Notes: generated by a model not told the origin, from the sequence alone. Positions 23,411 through 32,936 are shown, numbered from the stretch's first letter. The stretch is DNA of 64,000 nt from Dietzia natronolimnaea (GCF_039525805.1 NZ_BAAAHZ010000013.1); one strand, 5' to 3'. A program made the numbers and translations.

Positions 23411-23460
23411 CCGGGGGTACGGGACCGGCCCCGGGCGCACGGGACAGGCCCCGGGCGATC
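23411..23460. repeat. 20-bp tandem repeat, 2.5 copies, behind the lipoprotein gene
   Basis: CCGGGGGTACGGGACCGGCC (23411-23430), CCGGGCGCACGGGACAGGCC (23431-23450) and a half copy to 23460. It begins 2 nt after the lipoprotein stop. Confidence 0.8.
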
Positions 23461-23466
23461 GCCGCC

Positions 23467-23494
23467 GGGGGGCGCGGAGAACCGCGCCTACCCC
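23467..23494. terminator. Hairpin between convergent lipoprotein gene and kgd
   Basis: GGCGCGG (23471-23477) pairs with CCGCGCC (23482-23488) around AGAA; GGGG and CCCC extend the stem past a TA bulge. It lies between two converging genes and could serve both. Confidence 0.7.
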
Positions 23495-23504
23495 GTGGCC
23501 GCGA

Positions 23505-26500
23505 TCAGGAGAACGCCTCGTCCACGAGCGCCTTCTGCTCGACCGCGTGGACCTTGCTCAGGCCGGTCGACGTGGCGGCCATGGCCCGTCGAGACACCCG
23601 CTTGAGCGGCGGGAACTCCGGGATGACCTCCGGCAGGTTGAGTGCGAGGAAGCTCCACGCGCCCTGGTTGGCCGGTTCCTCCTGCACCCACCGGACCTCG
23701 GTGAGGTTCGGGTAGTGGCTGAGCGCCTCACGGAGACGACGGAACGGGATCGGGTGGATCTGTTCCAGCCGGACGATCGCGACGTCGTCGTGGCCTTCCT
23801 TCTCCTGCCGTGCCGCCAGCTCGTAGTAGAGCTTGCCCGAGACCAGGAGCATGGTCTTGACCTTCTCCGGGTCCTTGCCACCCTCGACGAAGGTGGGATC
23901 GTCGAGCACCGAACGGAACTTGCCCGAGGTGAAGTCGGCGAGGGCGCTGACGGCCTTCTTGTTCCGCAGCATCGACTTGGGGGTGAAGACGATCTGGGGG
24001 CGCTTGATGCCGTCGGTGGCGTGGCGACGCATGAGGTGGAAGTAGTTCGCCGGGGTCGACGGTTGCGCGACCGTCATCGACCCCTCCGCGCACAGCTGCA
24101 GGAAGCGTTCCATGCGCCCTGAGGTGTGGTCCGGACCCATACCCTCGTGGCCGTGCGGCAGGAGCAGGGTGACCGAGGACTTCTGACCCCACTTGGCCTC
24201 ACCGGAGGAGATGTACTCGTCGATGATGGTCTGGGCACCGTTGACGAAGTCGCCGAACTGCGCCTCCCACAGGACCAGCGCCTCCGGGTCGCCCACGGAG
24301 TAGCCGTACTCGAACCCGACACCGGCGTACTCGGTGAGCGCGGAGTTCCACACCTCGAACCGGCCGTCGGCCTCGTCGAGGTTCTGCAGCGGCGAGTAGG
24401 GCTCGGCAGTGGTCTTGTCGACCACCACCACGTGCCGCTGCGTGAAGGTGCCGCGCTGGGAGTCCTGGCCGGCCAGGCGGACGGTCCGGCCCTCCATGAC
24501 GAGCGAACCGATCGCGAGCAGCTCGGCGAACGCCCAGTCGATGTTCCCGTTGTAGGCCATCTTCTGGCGCGCCTCGTAGACCGGCTTGACACGCGAGTGG
24601 ATGTGGAAGTCCTCGGGCAGGTTGCCGAAGGCGTCGCCGATCGCGTGGATGACCGACTCGTCGACCGCGGTCACCAGACGTTTGGGCAGCGGCTGGTTCG
24701 GCAGGATCGACTCGGATGCCTTGACCGGGTGCTTCTCGAGTTCGCGGACCTCGTTGAAGACCCGCTCGAGCTGGCCCTGGAAGTCGCGCAGGGCGTTCTC
24801 GGCCTCCTTCTCGGTGATGTCACCGCGACCGACGAGATCGTCGGTGTAGGACTGGCGGACGCTCTTCTTGCCGTCGATCACCTCGTACATCCGGGGCTGC
24901 GTCATCGACGGGTCGTCGGCCTCGTTGTGGCCGCGGCGGCGGTAGCAGACGAGGTCGATCACGACGTCCTTCTTGAACTGCTGGCGGAAGTCCATCGCCA
25001 ACCGCGCCACCCGCACACACGCCTCTGGGTCGTCACCGTTGACGTGGAAGATCGGGGCGCCGATCATCTTGGCGACGTCCGTGGAGTACTGGCTGGACCG
25101 ACCGGCCTCGGGGGCGGTGGTGAATCCGATCTGGTTGTTGACGACGATGTGGATCGTCCCGCCGGTGCGGTACCCGTCGATCTGGGACAGGTTGAGCGTC
25201 TCCGCCACCACCCCCTGGCCGGCGAAGGCCGCGTCACCGTGGAGCATGAGCGGGACGACCGGGTACTCGGCACGCCACTCCGGGTCCTCGATGAGGTCCT
25301 GCTTGGCCCGCACGATCCCCTCCAGGACGGGGTCGACGGCCTCGAGGTGCGACGGATTGGCGGTGAGCGAGACCTTGATCTCGTTCTCCCCGAACATCTG
25401 GTACTGGATGCCCTCGGCGCCGAGGTGGTACTTGACGTCACCCGAGCCGTGGGCGGCCGAGGGGTCCATGTTGCCCTCGAACTCGGTGAAGATCTGCCGG
25501 TAGGGCTTGCCCACGATGTTGGCCAGGACGTTCAGGCGGCCGCGGTGCGGCATGCCGATCACGACCTCGTCGAGCGCGAACTCGGCGGCCTCGTCGATGA
25601 CCGCATCCATCATCGGGATGACCGATTCGGCGCCCTCCAGGGAGAAGCGCTTCTGTCCGACGTACTTGGTCTGCAGGAAGGTCTCGAACGCCTCCGCCGC
25701 GTTGACCTTGGACAGGATGTACTTCTGCTCGGCGACCGTCGGCTTGTCGTCGACACCCTCGAGTCGTTCCTGGATCCACTGGCGTTGTTCGTTCTCGAGG
25801 ATGTGGGTGTACTCGATACCGATCTTGCGGCAGTACGCCGCGCGCAGCGCAGACAGGACGTCGCGCAGGCGCATCTTGTCCTTGCCGACGAACCCACCCA
25901 CGGAGAACTTGCGGTCCAGGTCCCAGAGCGTCAACTCGTGGGAGTTGACGTCGAGGTCCGGGTGGAAGGTGCGGCGACGCTTGGCGTGCCGCCCGTCCAG
26001 GGGGTCGATATCGGCCATGAGGTGGCCGCGGTCGCGGTAGGCCGCAATCAGCTCGAGGACCCGGGCGTCCTTGTCCACGCGCGGGTCGGTGATGTCCTGA
26101 CGCCACCGGACGGGCTCGTAGGGGATGCCGAGGACGTCGAAGATCTCGTCGTAGAACTCGTCGGCGAGCAGGAGACGGTGGATCTCGCGGAGGAACTCCC
26201 CGGATTCCGCACCCTGGATGATCCGGTGGTCGTAGGTCGAGGTGAGGGTGGTGATCTTGCCGATGGCGTTGTTGGCAAGCTGCTCGTCGCTGGCACCCTG
26301 GAACTCGGCCGGGTACTCCATCGCACCGACACCGAGGATCGTGCCCTGCCCCACGGTCAGTCGCGGCACAGAGTGGACGGTGCCGATCCCGCCGGGGTTC
26401 GTCAGCGAGATGGTGACCCCCGAGAAGTCCTCCATCGTCAGCTTGCCGATGCGGGCGCGGGAGACGATGTCCTCGTAGGCGTCGAGGAAGCCGCGGAAGG

Positions 26501-27401
26501 TCAGTTCCTCGCAGTTCCTGATGGCGGCCACGACCAGGGTGCGCCCCGCCTTGGTCTTCATGTCGATCGCCAGGCCGAGGTTGATCCCGTTCGGGGTCAC
26601 GACGTTGGGCTTGCCGTCGACTTCCTCGAAATGGTTGTTCATGTTCGGGTAGGACTTGATCGCCTGCACCATCGCGTACCCGATGAGATGGGTGAAGGAG
26701 ATCTTGCCGCCGTGCGTCCGCTTGAGGTGGTTGTTGATGACGACGCGGTTGTCGATCATGAGCTTGGCCGGAATCGCACGGACCGAGGTGGCCGTGGGCA
26801 ACGTCAGCGACGCGTTCATGTTCTTGACGATCGCGTTGGCCGGGCCGCGCAGGACCTTGTTCTCTGCTTCCTCGGGCGGCGTGTACTCGGGCCGCGTGGT
26901 CCGCTTGGCGGCGGGTGCCTCCGACTTGCCACGCGAGCTCGGCGTCCGCGCGGGGGCCGGCACACCCCGCCCGCGTGCCTTGCTCTTCGGGGAGCTCTCG
27001 GCCGTGGGCTTGGCGGCCACGTCCTCGGCTGACGACTCGGGAGACATGTCCGCGACGGTCAGCTCCGAGGTCTTCTGGGTGTTCGCGTCGGGGGTGGCGT
27101 TGTCGCCCCCGGACTTCTCGGAGGAGACCTTCTTGCCGCTCTTGCCGGCACTCTTCTTCTCTCCACCGGTCTTGCCACCACTGGTCTTCCCACCAGTCCG
27201 TGCGTCACCCCCGTCCGCAGCCGGACCGGCACCGGACGAGCCGTTCGACGCACTCCGCCCGGTGACGGCCGCGGCCCCGGGGTTCGCGTCGAAGAACTCG
27301 TGCCAGGACTTATCCACGGAGGACGGGTCCTTGGAGAACCGCTCGTACATCTCGTCGACGAGCCACTGGTTCTGTCCGAACTGTGAGACGGTGTTGCTCA
27401 C
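23505..27401 (-). CDS. kgd: Multifunctional 2-oxoglutarate metabolism enzyme (E2o/E1o fusion)
   Basis: 1298 aa, of the actinobacterial Kgd/OdhA type: a short N-terminal segment (NQWLVDEMYERFSKDPSSVD), an Ala/Lys/Ser-rich linker (about 50-165), an acyltransferase domain (about 170-420) with catalytic His392 in YDHRIIQGAESG, then the thiamine-diphosphate E1 domain. The latter holds HGDAAFAGQGVVAE and HIVVNNQIGFTT for ThDP and metal. It acts as 2-oxoglutarate dehydrogenase component, decarboxylase or carboligase, with GarA/OdhI control known in relatives. No lipoyl domain is present, so lipoyl must come from another protein. Start GTG at 27401 behind AGGAAGG. Confidence 0.97.
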   Translation of the reverse strand: MSNTVSQFGQNQWLVDEMYERFSKDPSSVDKSWHEFFDANPGAAAVTGRSASNGSSGAGPAADGGDARTGGKTSGGKTGGEKKSAGKSGKKVSSEKSGGDNATPDANTQKTSELTVADMSPESSAEDVAAKPTAESSPKSKARGRGVPAPARTPSSRGKSEAPAAKRTTRPEYTPPEEAENKVLRGPANAIVKNMNASLTLPTATSVRAIPAKLMIDNRVVINNHLKRTHGGKISFTHLIGYAMVQAIKSYPNMNNHFEEVDGKPNVVTPNGINLGLAIDMKTKAGRTLVVAAIRNCEELTFRGFLDAYEDIVSRARIGKLTMEDFSGVTISLTNPGGIGTVHSVPRLTVGQGTILGVGAMEYPAEFQGASDEQLANNAIGKITTLTSTYDHRIIQGAESGEFLREIHRLLLADEFYDEIFDVLGIPYEPVRWRQDITDPRVDKDARVLELIAAYRDRGHLMADIDPLDGRHAKRRRTFHPDLDVNSHELTLWDLDRKFSVGGFVGKDKMRLRDVLSALRAAYCRKIGIEYTHILENEQRQWIQERLEGVDDKPTVAEQKYILSKVNAAEAFETFLQTKYVGQKRFSLEGAESVIPMMDAVIDEAAEFALDEVVIGMPHRGRLNVLANIVGKPYRQIFTEFEGNMDPSAAHGSGDVKYHLGAEGIQYQMFGENEIKVSLTANPSHLEAVDPVLEGIVRAKQDLIEDPEWRAEYPVVPLMLHGDAAFAGQGVVAETLNLSQIDGYRTGGTIHIVVNNQIGFTTAPEAGRSSQYSTDVAKMIGAPIFHVNGDDPEACVRVARLAMDFRQQFKKDVVIDLVCYRRRGHNEADDPSMTQPRMYEVIDGKKSVRQSYTDDLVGRGDITEKEAENALRDFQGQLERVFNEVRELEKHPVKASESILPNQPLPKRLVTAVDESVIHAIGDAFGNLPEDFHIHSRVKPVYEARQKMAYNGNIDWAFAELLAIGSLVMEGRTVRLAGQDSQRGTFTQRHVVVVDKTTAEPYSPLQNLDEADGRFEVWNSALTEYAGVGFEYGYSVGDPEALVLWEAQFGDFVNGAQTIIDEYISSGEAKWGQKSSVTLLLPHGHEGMGPDHTSGRMERFLQLCAEGSMTVAQPSTPANYFHLMRRHATDGIKRPQIVFTPKSMLRNKKAVSALADFTSGKFRSVLDDPTFVEGGKDPEKVKTMLLVSGKLYYELAARQEKEGHDDVAIVRLEQIHPIPFRRLREALSHYPNLTEVRWVQEEPANQGAWSFLALNLPEVIPEFPPLKRVSRRAMAATSTGLSKVHAVEQKALVDEAFS

Positions 27402-27452
27402 GATGTTGTGGTGCCTTCCTGATCTGTGGTGGGTTTCACACGCAATGAACCC

Positions 27453-27458
27453 AGGCTA
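27453..27458 (-). promoter_or_regulatory. Probable -10 hexamer of kgd
   Basis: TAGCCT on the minus strand; predicted transcription gives a leader of about 45 nt with AGGAAGG near its end, so kgd is leadered, unlike many neighbours. Confidence 0.5.
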
Positions 27459-27528
27459 GACCTTCTGCGCGTTCTCGGCCTTCCGATCTCACCTGACAGG
27501 GGTATGCGGTGCACTCGACGCACGGGGG

Positions 27529-28224
27529 TCAGGTCGAGGGCCAGCTGTCCGGAGGGGTCCCGAAGGTGGTCGCCGCCGCCTTCACGACGGTCCGACCCAG
27601 CCGTCGGTTCCCCCAGCCTCCCACCGCCGCGCCGATGCCCGCGGGGGCGAGCTTGCCCATGGCGAGGGTCGCCCGCTTCACCGCGAACTTCCGGGCGAAC
27701 CGGGACACCATCCGACGATTGACCTCCTTCAGACCCGGGAGCCCCAGCGACCTTCCGGCGAGCGACCCGCCGGCGGAGGCCCCGCCGCTCGTGCTGACCG
27801 CGTTGGCCAGGATCGCGGTGCCCGACGCCCCGAGCATGACGGTCATCACGAGCAGCTCCTCGTGCTCGCCGACCCTCACGTCCACGCCGTGGACCTCCGC
27901 GACGGCCAGGGTGTAGAACGCGGCGGCCTCGATGAACACCAGCGACTCGGCGCCGATCGCGCCGAACGCGACGATGGTGCCGACCCCGGGGACGGCCGCC
28001 GTGGCGCCCACGGCCGCGCCGGACGCGGTGACGGCGCTCAGGAAGCGGGAGTCGAGCCGGTCGCGGATGCGCGCGGGACTCTCATCCGGATGGTTCTCGC
28101 GGAGCTTGCGGACGTAGGCGCGCGCGGCCCCGGCCTGGCTCCGTATCGCCTTCCGGAGGGCCCCTGTGGCGATTCCGGCGAGTGGACCGGAGACGTCGGT
28201 GTCGGCGGGGACGCGTTCTGGCAC
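27529..28224 (-). CDS. Unrecognised glycine-rich membrane-associated protein
   Basis: 231 aa, no confident family. Residues about 60-115 form two hydrophobic Gly/Ala-zipper segments (AVTASGAAVGATAAVPGVG and GAIGAESLVFIEAAAFYTLA). A third hydrophobic stretch is at about 125-150, and the C-terminal third is basic with another Gly-rich segment (APAGIGAAVGGWG). It looks like a peripheral or integral membrane protein. The GTG at 28224 has GAGGAG 6 nt upstream and is preferred to an in-frame GTG at 28275. It lies upstream of kgd on the same strand but 127 bp apart with a separate kgd promoter. Confidence 0.75.
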   Translation of the reverse strand: MPERVPADTDVSGPLAGIATGALRKAIRSQAGAARAYVRKLRENHPDESPARIRDRLDSRFLSAVTASGAAVGATAAVPGVGTIVAFGAIGAESLVFIEAAAFYTLAVAEVHGVDVRVGEHEELLVMTVMLGASGTAILANAVSTSGGASAGGSLAGRSLGLPGLKEVNRRMVSRFARKFAVKRATLAMGKLAPAGIGAAVGGWGNRRLGRTVVKAAATTFGTPPDSWPST

Positions 28225-28308
28225 GGGATCTCCTCGAGGGTGTTCACGACAGGGTCGGCTGCCCTTGTCCGTCACTCCACGGTACGGAGGATCACGTGGT
28301 CCCGCCTC

Positions 28309-29643
28309 CTACGGGAGGACCTGTTCGGTGTACTGGTTCGCGAACACCCGGTCCGGGTCCAGTCGGTCCCGCACGGCGACGAAATCGTCGAAGTGTCGGA
28401 TGGTGTCGGACAGGTCGGCGGCGGTCCGGGTGTGCATCTTCCCCCAGTGGGGTCGACCGTCCGCGGCGAGGAAGATCTCCTCGGCCGATCGGAAGAGCTC
28501 GGTGTGGTCCATCAGGTGGAACTGGTGGACCGCGATGTAGCAGACGTCCCGCTGGTGCGCGGTCGACATCCACACGTCGTCCGCGGCGGCGAACCGCACC
28601 TCGACGGGGAACGGCGTGACGATGCCGGAGCGGTCGATCATGTTCCGGAGGTCCCTCACCACGGCCGCGGCCGCGGCCACAGGCACCGCGTACTCCATCT
28701 CGCGGAAGCGGACCCGTCGTGAGGAGGCGAAGACCCGGTAGCTGCGATCGGTGTACGCGCGGGCCGACATCGCCCGGGCCGCGAGGCGGTTGATCCGGGG
28801 TGTCAGCGAGGGCCGACGGGCGGCCGTCCGGCACAACGCACCGAACGCCTCGTTGGCCAGGAACTCCTCGCCCACGAGCTCGCGGAACCTGCCCAGGGGC
28901 TGCAGCTCGGTGTCGCCCGGCAGCCGGGTGTGGCGTTTGACGGTCACGGCGTCGGTGTGGGGGAACCAGAAGAACTCCGCGTGGTCGGCCGAGCCCGCGA
29001 AGCCCTCGAGATCGGCGAGCGCGGCGGTCAGGGTCCACGGGTGTTCCTCGGCGCTCAGCGCGAACGCCGGCACGCAGTGGATCGTCATCTTGGTGATGAT
29101 CCCGATCGCACCGATCCCGAGTCGCGCCGCCTCGAACACCTCAGGATTCGTCTCGCGGGAACAGTTCAGGACGGAACCGTCGGCGGCGACGAGCTGCAGA
29201 CCGACGACGGTGGCCGGCAGGCCGACAGCGTGCCGACCCGTGCCGTGGGTCCCCGTCGACACCGCGCCGGCGAGCGACTGTTCCGCGAAATCCCCGAGAT
29301 TCGGTTGCGCGAGTCCCAGGTCCCACAGAAGGGGGCCGAGCCGGTGCAGTCGCGTGCCCGCCCAGACGGTCACGTCAGCCCCGTCGACGTGCCCGTCGGG
29401 GGCGCGGGTCGGGACGATCGACTCGATCCCCGTCAGGTCGTCGAGTGAGACCAGGACCCCGTCCGTCGCCGCGGCCGGGGTGAAGGAATGTCCGGCGCCC
29501 ACGCACTTGACCCGGGTGCCCCGGTCGGCGGCGGTGCGCACGATGTCCGTGACCTCCGCGACGGTCGTGGGGTCGGACCGGCCGGACGGCGAGGCGATGA
29601 CGTTTCCGGCCCAGTTCTGCCACGGTGTGGTCGAGGTCGTCAT
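28309..29643 (-). CDS. FAD-dependent sugar-1,4-lactone oxidase/dehydrogenase (ALO/GULO family)
   Basis: 444 aa. N-terminal FAD_binding_4 domain with CVGAGHSFTP (His52, the usual covalent FAD attachment site) and LGDFAEQSLAGAVSTGTHGTG; C-terminal D-arabinono-1,4-lactone oxidase domain with the HWGK signature (in RPHWGKMHTR). It oxidises an aldonolactone such as L-gulono- or D-arabinono-lactone; which one is not readable. The ATG at 29643 is 8 nt from a TAATCT hexamer. It diverges from a TetR gene that may regulate both sides. Confidence 0.9.
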   Translation of the reverse strand: MTTSTTPWQNWAGNVIASPSGRSDPTTVAEVTDIVRTAADRGTRVKCVGAGHSFTPAAATDGVLVSLDDLTGIESIVPTRAPDGHVDGADVTVWAGTRLHRLGPLLWDLGLAQPNLGDFAEQSLAGAVSTGTHGTGRHAVGLPATVVGLQLVAADGSVLNCSRETNPEVFEAARLGIGAIGIITKMTIHCVPAFALSAEEHPWTLTAALADLEGFAGSADHAEFFWFPHTDAVTVKRHTRLPGDTELQPLGRFRELVGEEFLANEAFGALCRTAARRPSLTPRINRLAARAMSARAYTDRSYRVFASSRRVRFREMEYAVPVAAAAAVVRDLRNMIDRSGIVTPFPVEVRFAAADDVWMSTAHQRDVCYIAVHQFHLMDHTELFRSAEEIFLAADGRPHWGKMHTRTAADLSDTIRHFDDFVAVRDRLDPDRVFANQYTEQVLP

Positions 29644-29651
29644 GGCTGCCG

Positions 29652-29657
29652 AGATTA
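29652..29657 (-). promoter_or_regulatory. -10 hexamer of the lactone oxidase gene (leaderless)
   Basis: TAATCT on the minus strand, 8 nt before the ATG at 29643. The 134 bp to the TetR start holds both promoters and is the likely operator region. Confidence 0.6.
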
Positions 29658-29765
29658 CCCCCCGCTTCACCGTCGAAGGGGGGCAACCTGGACGACAGAC
29701 CTGACCGCGGGGCGGTGCCCTGTGCGATCCGGGGACGAAGTGTGCCCGCCGCAGGGTCGTCGTCG

Positions 29766-29771
29766 TACCAT
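29766..29771 (+). promoter_or_regulatory. -10 hexamer of the TetR gene (leaderless)
   Basis: TACCAT ends 6 nt before the GTG at 29778. Confidence 0.6.
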
Positions 29772-29777
29772 GGACGG

Positions 29778-30416
29778 GTGACCAGACGCCTCCCATCCGA
29801 TCAGCGCAGAGCGCAGCTCCTCCGGGCCGCCCTGGAGATCGCCGAACATGACGGGTTGGGCGCGGTGACCGTCCGCGGCGTCGCGGAGCGGGCCGGCGTC
29901 TCCCTCGGTGTCGTCCACTACTGCTACACGGATAAGGAAGAGCTCCTCCGTGAGGTGATCGGTGCGGTCAACTCGGAGGTGCACCAGGCGGCACGGGCGT
30001 TCATCAACGTCGACTTCGATTCCGGCGCCATGGGCAGGGAGGGGCTGCGACGGAGGTTGTACGAGGCCATCGACCTGATCTGGGCCGTCATCTCCGCTTC
30101 TCCCGACCGGCAGCTCCTCACCTACGAGATCGTCTCCTACTCGCTGCGTACGTACGGGACACCCGAGATCGGCCTGGCCCGCCACCAGCAGGAGTCCAAC
30201 GAGGAGATCATCCGCTCGGTGCTCGGGCGGACCGCCCAGTCCGCGGGTATGCGCTGGGGTATGGGCCTCGACGACATGGTCCGTGTCGTGGAGGCCACGG
30301 TCGCGGGCATCGGTCTGCGCTGGCAGATCTGCCGGGACGACGACGAGGCGATCGCCCTTCTCCACCGGGCTGTCGACCTCGTGGTGGCGGACGCGCATCC
30401 GCTCGACGGTGAGTAG
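29778..30416 (+). CDS. TetR-family transcriptional regulator
   Basis: 212 aa. The helix-turn-helix is at about 10-55: LEIAEHDGLGAVTVRGVAER then AGVSLGVVHYCYTDKEELL. The C-terminal ligand domain (about 80-205) is not assignable to a ligand. It is the first gene of a set TetR - PLP enzyme - M20 peptidase - MFS, and it diverges from the lactone oxidase, so local control of one or both directions is the simplest reading. GTG start by the -10 position. Confidence 0.9.
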   Translation: MTRRLPSDQRRAQLLRAALEIAEHDGLGAVTVRGVAERAGVSLGVVHYCYTDKEELLREVIGAVNSEVHQAARAFINVDFDSGAMGREGLRRRLYEAIDLIWAVISASPDRQLLTYEIVSYSLRTYGTPEIGLARHQQESNEEIIRSVLGRTAQSAGMRWGMGLDDMVRVVEATVAGIGLRWQICRDDDEAIALLHRAVDLVVADAHPLDGE

Positions 30417-30420
30417 GCCG

Positions 30421-31605
30421 GTGTCCGGACCCGGCACCGACGCCGTGGACTCCGTGGACACGGCCACCGCCGGACTGGACGCGCCGCTCGCCGCGCTACA
30501 CTTGCCCACCCTGCGGGCGAACCTGGCCGACCTGCGGCGACGAGCAGGCGGGACGCGGATCCGGATCGCCAGCAAGTCCGTCAGGTCGCGCGGGGTGCTC
30601 GAGGAGGTCCTCGGTCCGGGGCTCCGGGGTGACGACTCGGTACGCGGCATCATGGCCTATTCGCTCACCGAGGCCCTGTGGCTCGTGGACGCCGGGTGCG
30701 ACGACGTCCTGCTCGGGTACCCCACGGTCGACCGCGCGGCGCTCGCGCGACTGGGGGCGGATCCGGCCGCGCTCGACGCGGTGACCCTGATGGTCGACGA
30801 TGAACGCCAGCTGGAGATCGCCCGCGAGTCGGGTGCCGGTGGGGCGAGGGTGTGCGTCGACGTGGACGCCTCGCTCCGGTTCGGACCCCTCCACCTGGGC
30901 GTCAGGCGGTCCCCGCTCCGGGGCCCCGCCGACGTCGAGCCGCTGGTCCGTCGAGCCGTGGCCTCGGGCTTCCGGGTGGTCGGTGTGATGTTCTACGAGG
31001 CGCAGGTCGCCGGCGTCCCCGACGACGTCAGGGGTATCGGCGTGGTCAAGGCGCTGTCGATGCGCCGTCTGCTCGGGATCCGGGGGGCCGTCGCCGGAGT
31101 GGTCGCCGACGTCACCGGGGAGCGACCGGAGATCGTCAACTCGGGTGGCTCCGGTTCGATCGCCGAGAGCGCCGCGGATCCCGCCGTCACCGAGGTGACC
31201 GCCGGGTCGGGTCTCTTCGTCCCCGGGTTGTTCGACCGCTACCGCTCGTTCACACCGCGACCCTCGCTGTTCTTCGCCCTTCCGGCGGTCCGGACCCCGG
31301 CCCCTGGCCTCACGACCTTCCTCTACGGGGGGTACGTGGCCTCCGGGGTGCCGGGGCCGGATCGGCTGCCCGTCCCCGCCCGCCCCGCGGGGTTGCGGTA
31401 CCTGGGCAGGGAGGGCGCCGGAGAGGTGCAGACCCCCGTGCGAGGGGAGGTGGCGATAGGCGACCGCGCCTGGTGGCGCCACGCGAAGGCGGGAGAGGTC
31501 TGCGAGCGGTTCGACACGCTCCACGTGGTGGACGAGACTGCACAGGGACCAGCGGTGGTGGATCGCTGGCCCACCTACCGTGGGGAAGGGATGTGCTTCG
31601 GATGA
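30421..31605 (+). CDS. PLP-dependent alanine-racemase-fold enzyme (amino acid deaminase/aldolase type)
   Basis: 394 aa. An N-terminal alanine-racemase-like TIM barrel carries the PLP lysine in RIRIASKSVRS (Lys52); later come VCVDVDASLRFG and NSGGSGS, the phosphate-binding turn. The C-terminal domain ends HAKAGEVCERF, the metal-binding motif of the D-threonine aldolase/D-serine dehydratase group. It likely acts on a D- or beta-hydroxy-amino acid. Start GTG at 30421, 4 nt after the TetR stop; another GTG at 30409 is possible. It overlaps the M20 gene by 4 nt. Confidence 0.82.
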   Translation: MSGPGTDAVDSVDTATAGLDAPLAALHLPTLRANLADLRRRAGGTRIRIASKSVRSRGVLEEVLGPGLRGDDSVRGIMAYSLTEALWLVDAGCDDVLLGYPTVDRAALARLGADPAALDAVTLMVDDERQLEIARESGAGGARVCVDVDASLRFGPLHLGVRRSPLRGPADVEPLVRRAVASGFRVVGVMFYEAQVAGVPDDVRGIGVVKALSMRRLLGIRGAVAGVVADVTGERPEIVNSGGSGSIAESAADPAVTEVTAGSGLFVPGLFDRYRSFTPRPSLFFALPAVRTPAPGLTTFLYGGYVASGVPGPDRLPVPARPAGLRYLGREGAGEVQTPVRGEVAIGDRAWWRHAKAGEVCERFDTLHVVDETAQGPAVVDRWPTYRGEGMCFG

Positions 31606-32936
31606 CGGACACCGTGCCGATGACCGACGAGATGCGGGGACTCCTGCACTCCGAGGCCGTCTCGATCACAGCTGACCTGGTGTCCATCGACTCGACCAAC
31701 ACCGGCGACCCCGCCACGATCGGCGACGGTGAGACCCGCGTGTGCCGACGTATCGCGGAGTACCTGGACGAGGTGGGGATCCCGAGCGAGTTGGTGGAGT
31801 CCGTGCCCGGTCGCGGAAGTCTGTTCGCCCGTGTCGACGGGTCGGACCCGGCCGCCGGCGGACTGGTCGTGCACGGGCACGTCGACGTGGTCCCCGCGGT
31901 CGCAGAGGACTGGTCGGTCCCGCCGTTCGCGGGTGAGATCCACGACGGCTGGCTCTACGGCCGTGGAACCGTGGACATGAAGAACATGATCGGCATGATG
32001 CTCGCCGTCGTGCGCCACTACCGCCGTGAGGGCATCGTCCCGCGCAGACCCCTGTTGCTCGCCTTCTTCGCCGACGAGGAAGCCGCCGGGACGATGGGGG
32101 CGCGGTGGGTGGTGCGGGAACGTCCCGACATCTTCGACGGCATGACCCACGCACTCAGCGAGGTCGGGGGGTGGTCCGTACCGGTGGCGGGTCGGCGGCT
32201 CTACCCGATCGCGGTCGCGGAGAAGGGCGTCGCCTGGGCGCGGGTGAGCGCGAAGGGGGCCGCGGCCCACGCGTCCCGCCCGACCTCGGACAACGCGGTC
32301 GCGGCGATCGCGGGTGCCGTCCACCGGGTCGCGAGCCGGCACTTCCCCGTCGCGCCCACGGAGGCCAACACCGCCCTCGCCGCGGCGGTCGGGGAGCTCG
32401 CCGGGTCGAGCGGTGACGTCGCGGACCTGCCCGCGCACCTCGACGTGCTCGGGCACTTCGGCCCACTGGTGGAGGCGTCGCTCTCCCACACCGCCTCGCC
32501 GACCGTCCTGTCGGCCGGGTACAAGACCAACGTCATCCCCTCCGAGGCGTTCGCCGAGATCGACTGCCGCGTCCTGCCCGGTGGCGAGGAGACCTTCCGC
32601 GCGGAGATCGAGGACGAGCTCGGACCCGACGTGGCGGTCGACTGGATCTGGCAACCGCCGATCGCCGCGCCCGCCGACGACCCGCTGGTCTCGGTCATCC
32701 GGGAGGCGGTCCGCGAGGCGGACCCCGGCTCCCTGGTCGTGCCGTACCTGCTGCCGGCGAGCACGGACAACAAACACCTCGCTCCGCTGGGGATCCACGG
32801 CTACGGCTTCGTCCCGCTGCGGGTGCCGGACGAGTTCGACGTCTTCGGCCACTTCCACGCCGTCGACGAGAGGGTCCCCGTCGACGCGCTCCACTTCGGC
32901 GCCGATGTCCTGGCCCGTGTGCTCCGGTCGGCGTGA
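31602..32936 (+). CDS. M20-family metallopeptidase (dipeptidase/deacylase-like)
   Basis: 444 aa. All M20 zinc residues are present: HGHVDVVP (His93, Asp95), GTVDMKNM (bridging Asp125), ADEEAAGTMG (Glu159 general base, Glu160 metal), and a C-terminal HFHAVDERV His. It resembles acetylornithine deacetylase/succinyl-DAP desuccinylase homologues (often annotated M20/M25/M40) and is not the lysine-pathway DapE, which is at 1226-2395. ATGA overlap upstream and GTGA overlap downstream put it in one operon with the PLP enzyme and the MFS transporter. Confidence 0.88.
   Translation: MTDTVPMTDEMRGLLHSEAVSITADLVSIDSTNTGDPATIGDGETRVCRRIAEYLDEVGIPSELVESVPGRGSLFARVDGSDPAAGGLVVHGHVDVVPAVAEDWSVPPFAGEIHDGWLYGRGTVDMKNMIGMMLAVVRHYRREGIVPRRPLLLAFFADEEAAGTMGARWVVRERPDIFDGMTHALSEVGGWSVPVAGRRLYPIAVAEKGVAWARVSAKGAAAHASRPTSDNAVAAIAGAVHRVASRHFPVAPTEANTALAAAVGELAGSSGDVADLPAHLDVLGHFGPLVEASLSHTASPTVLSAGYKTNVIPSEAFAEIDCRVLPGGEETFRAEIEDELGPDVAVDWIWQPPIAAPADDPLVSVIREAVREADPGSLVVPYLLPASTDNKHLAPLGIHGYGFVPLRVPDEFDVFGHFHAVDERVPVDALHFGADVLARVLRSA

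Noticed and set aside
23409..23504. Small gene between the lipoprotein gene and kgd
   Set aside because: Only repeats and a hairpin are present; no start with ribosome site.
24126..27032. 968-codon open frame antisense to kgd
   Set aside because: Very high GC keeps the reverse frame open; the translation has no recognisable domain and kgd covers the same bases with full homology.
27491..27534. ACCTGAC / GTCAGGT inverted repeat before kgd as terminator
   Set aside because: Only 7 bp with a 30-nt loop and it overlaps a stop codon; too weak to call.
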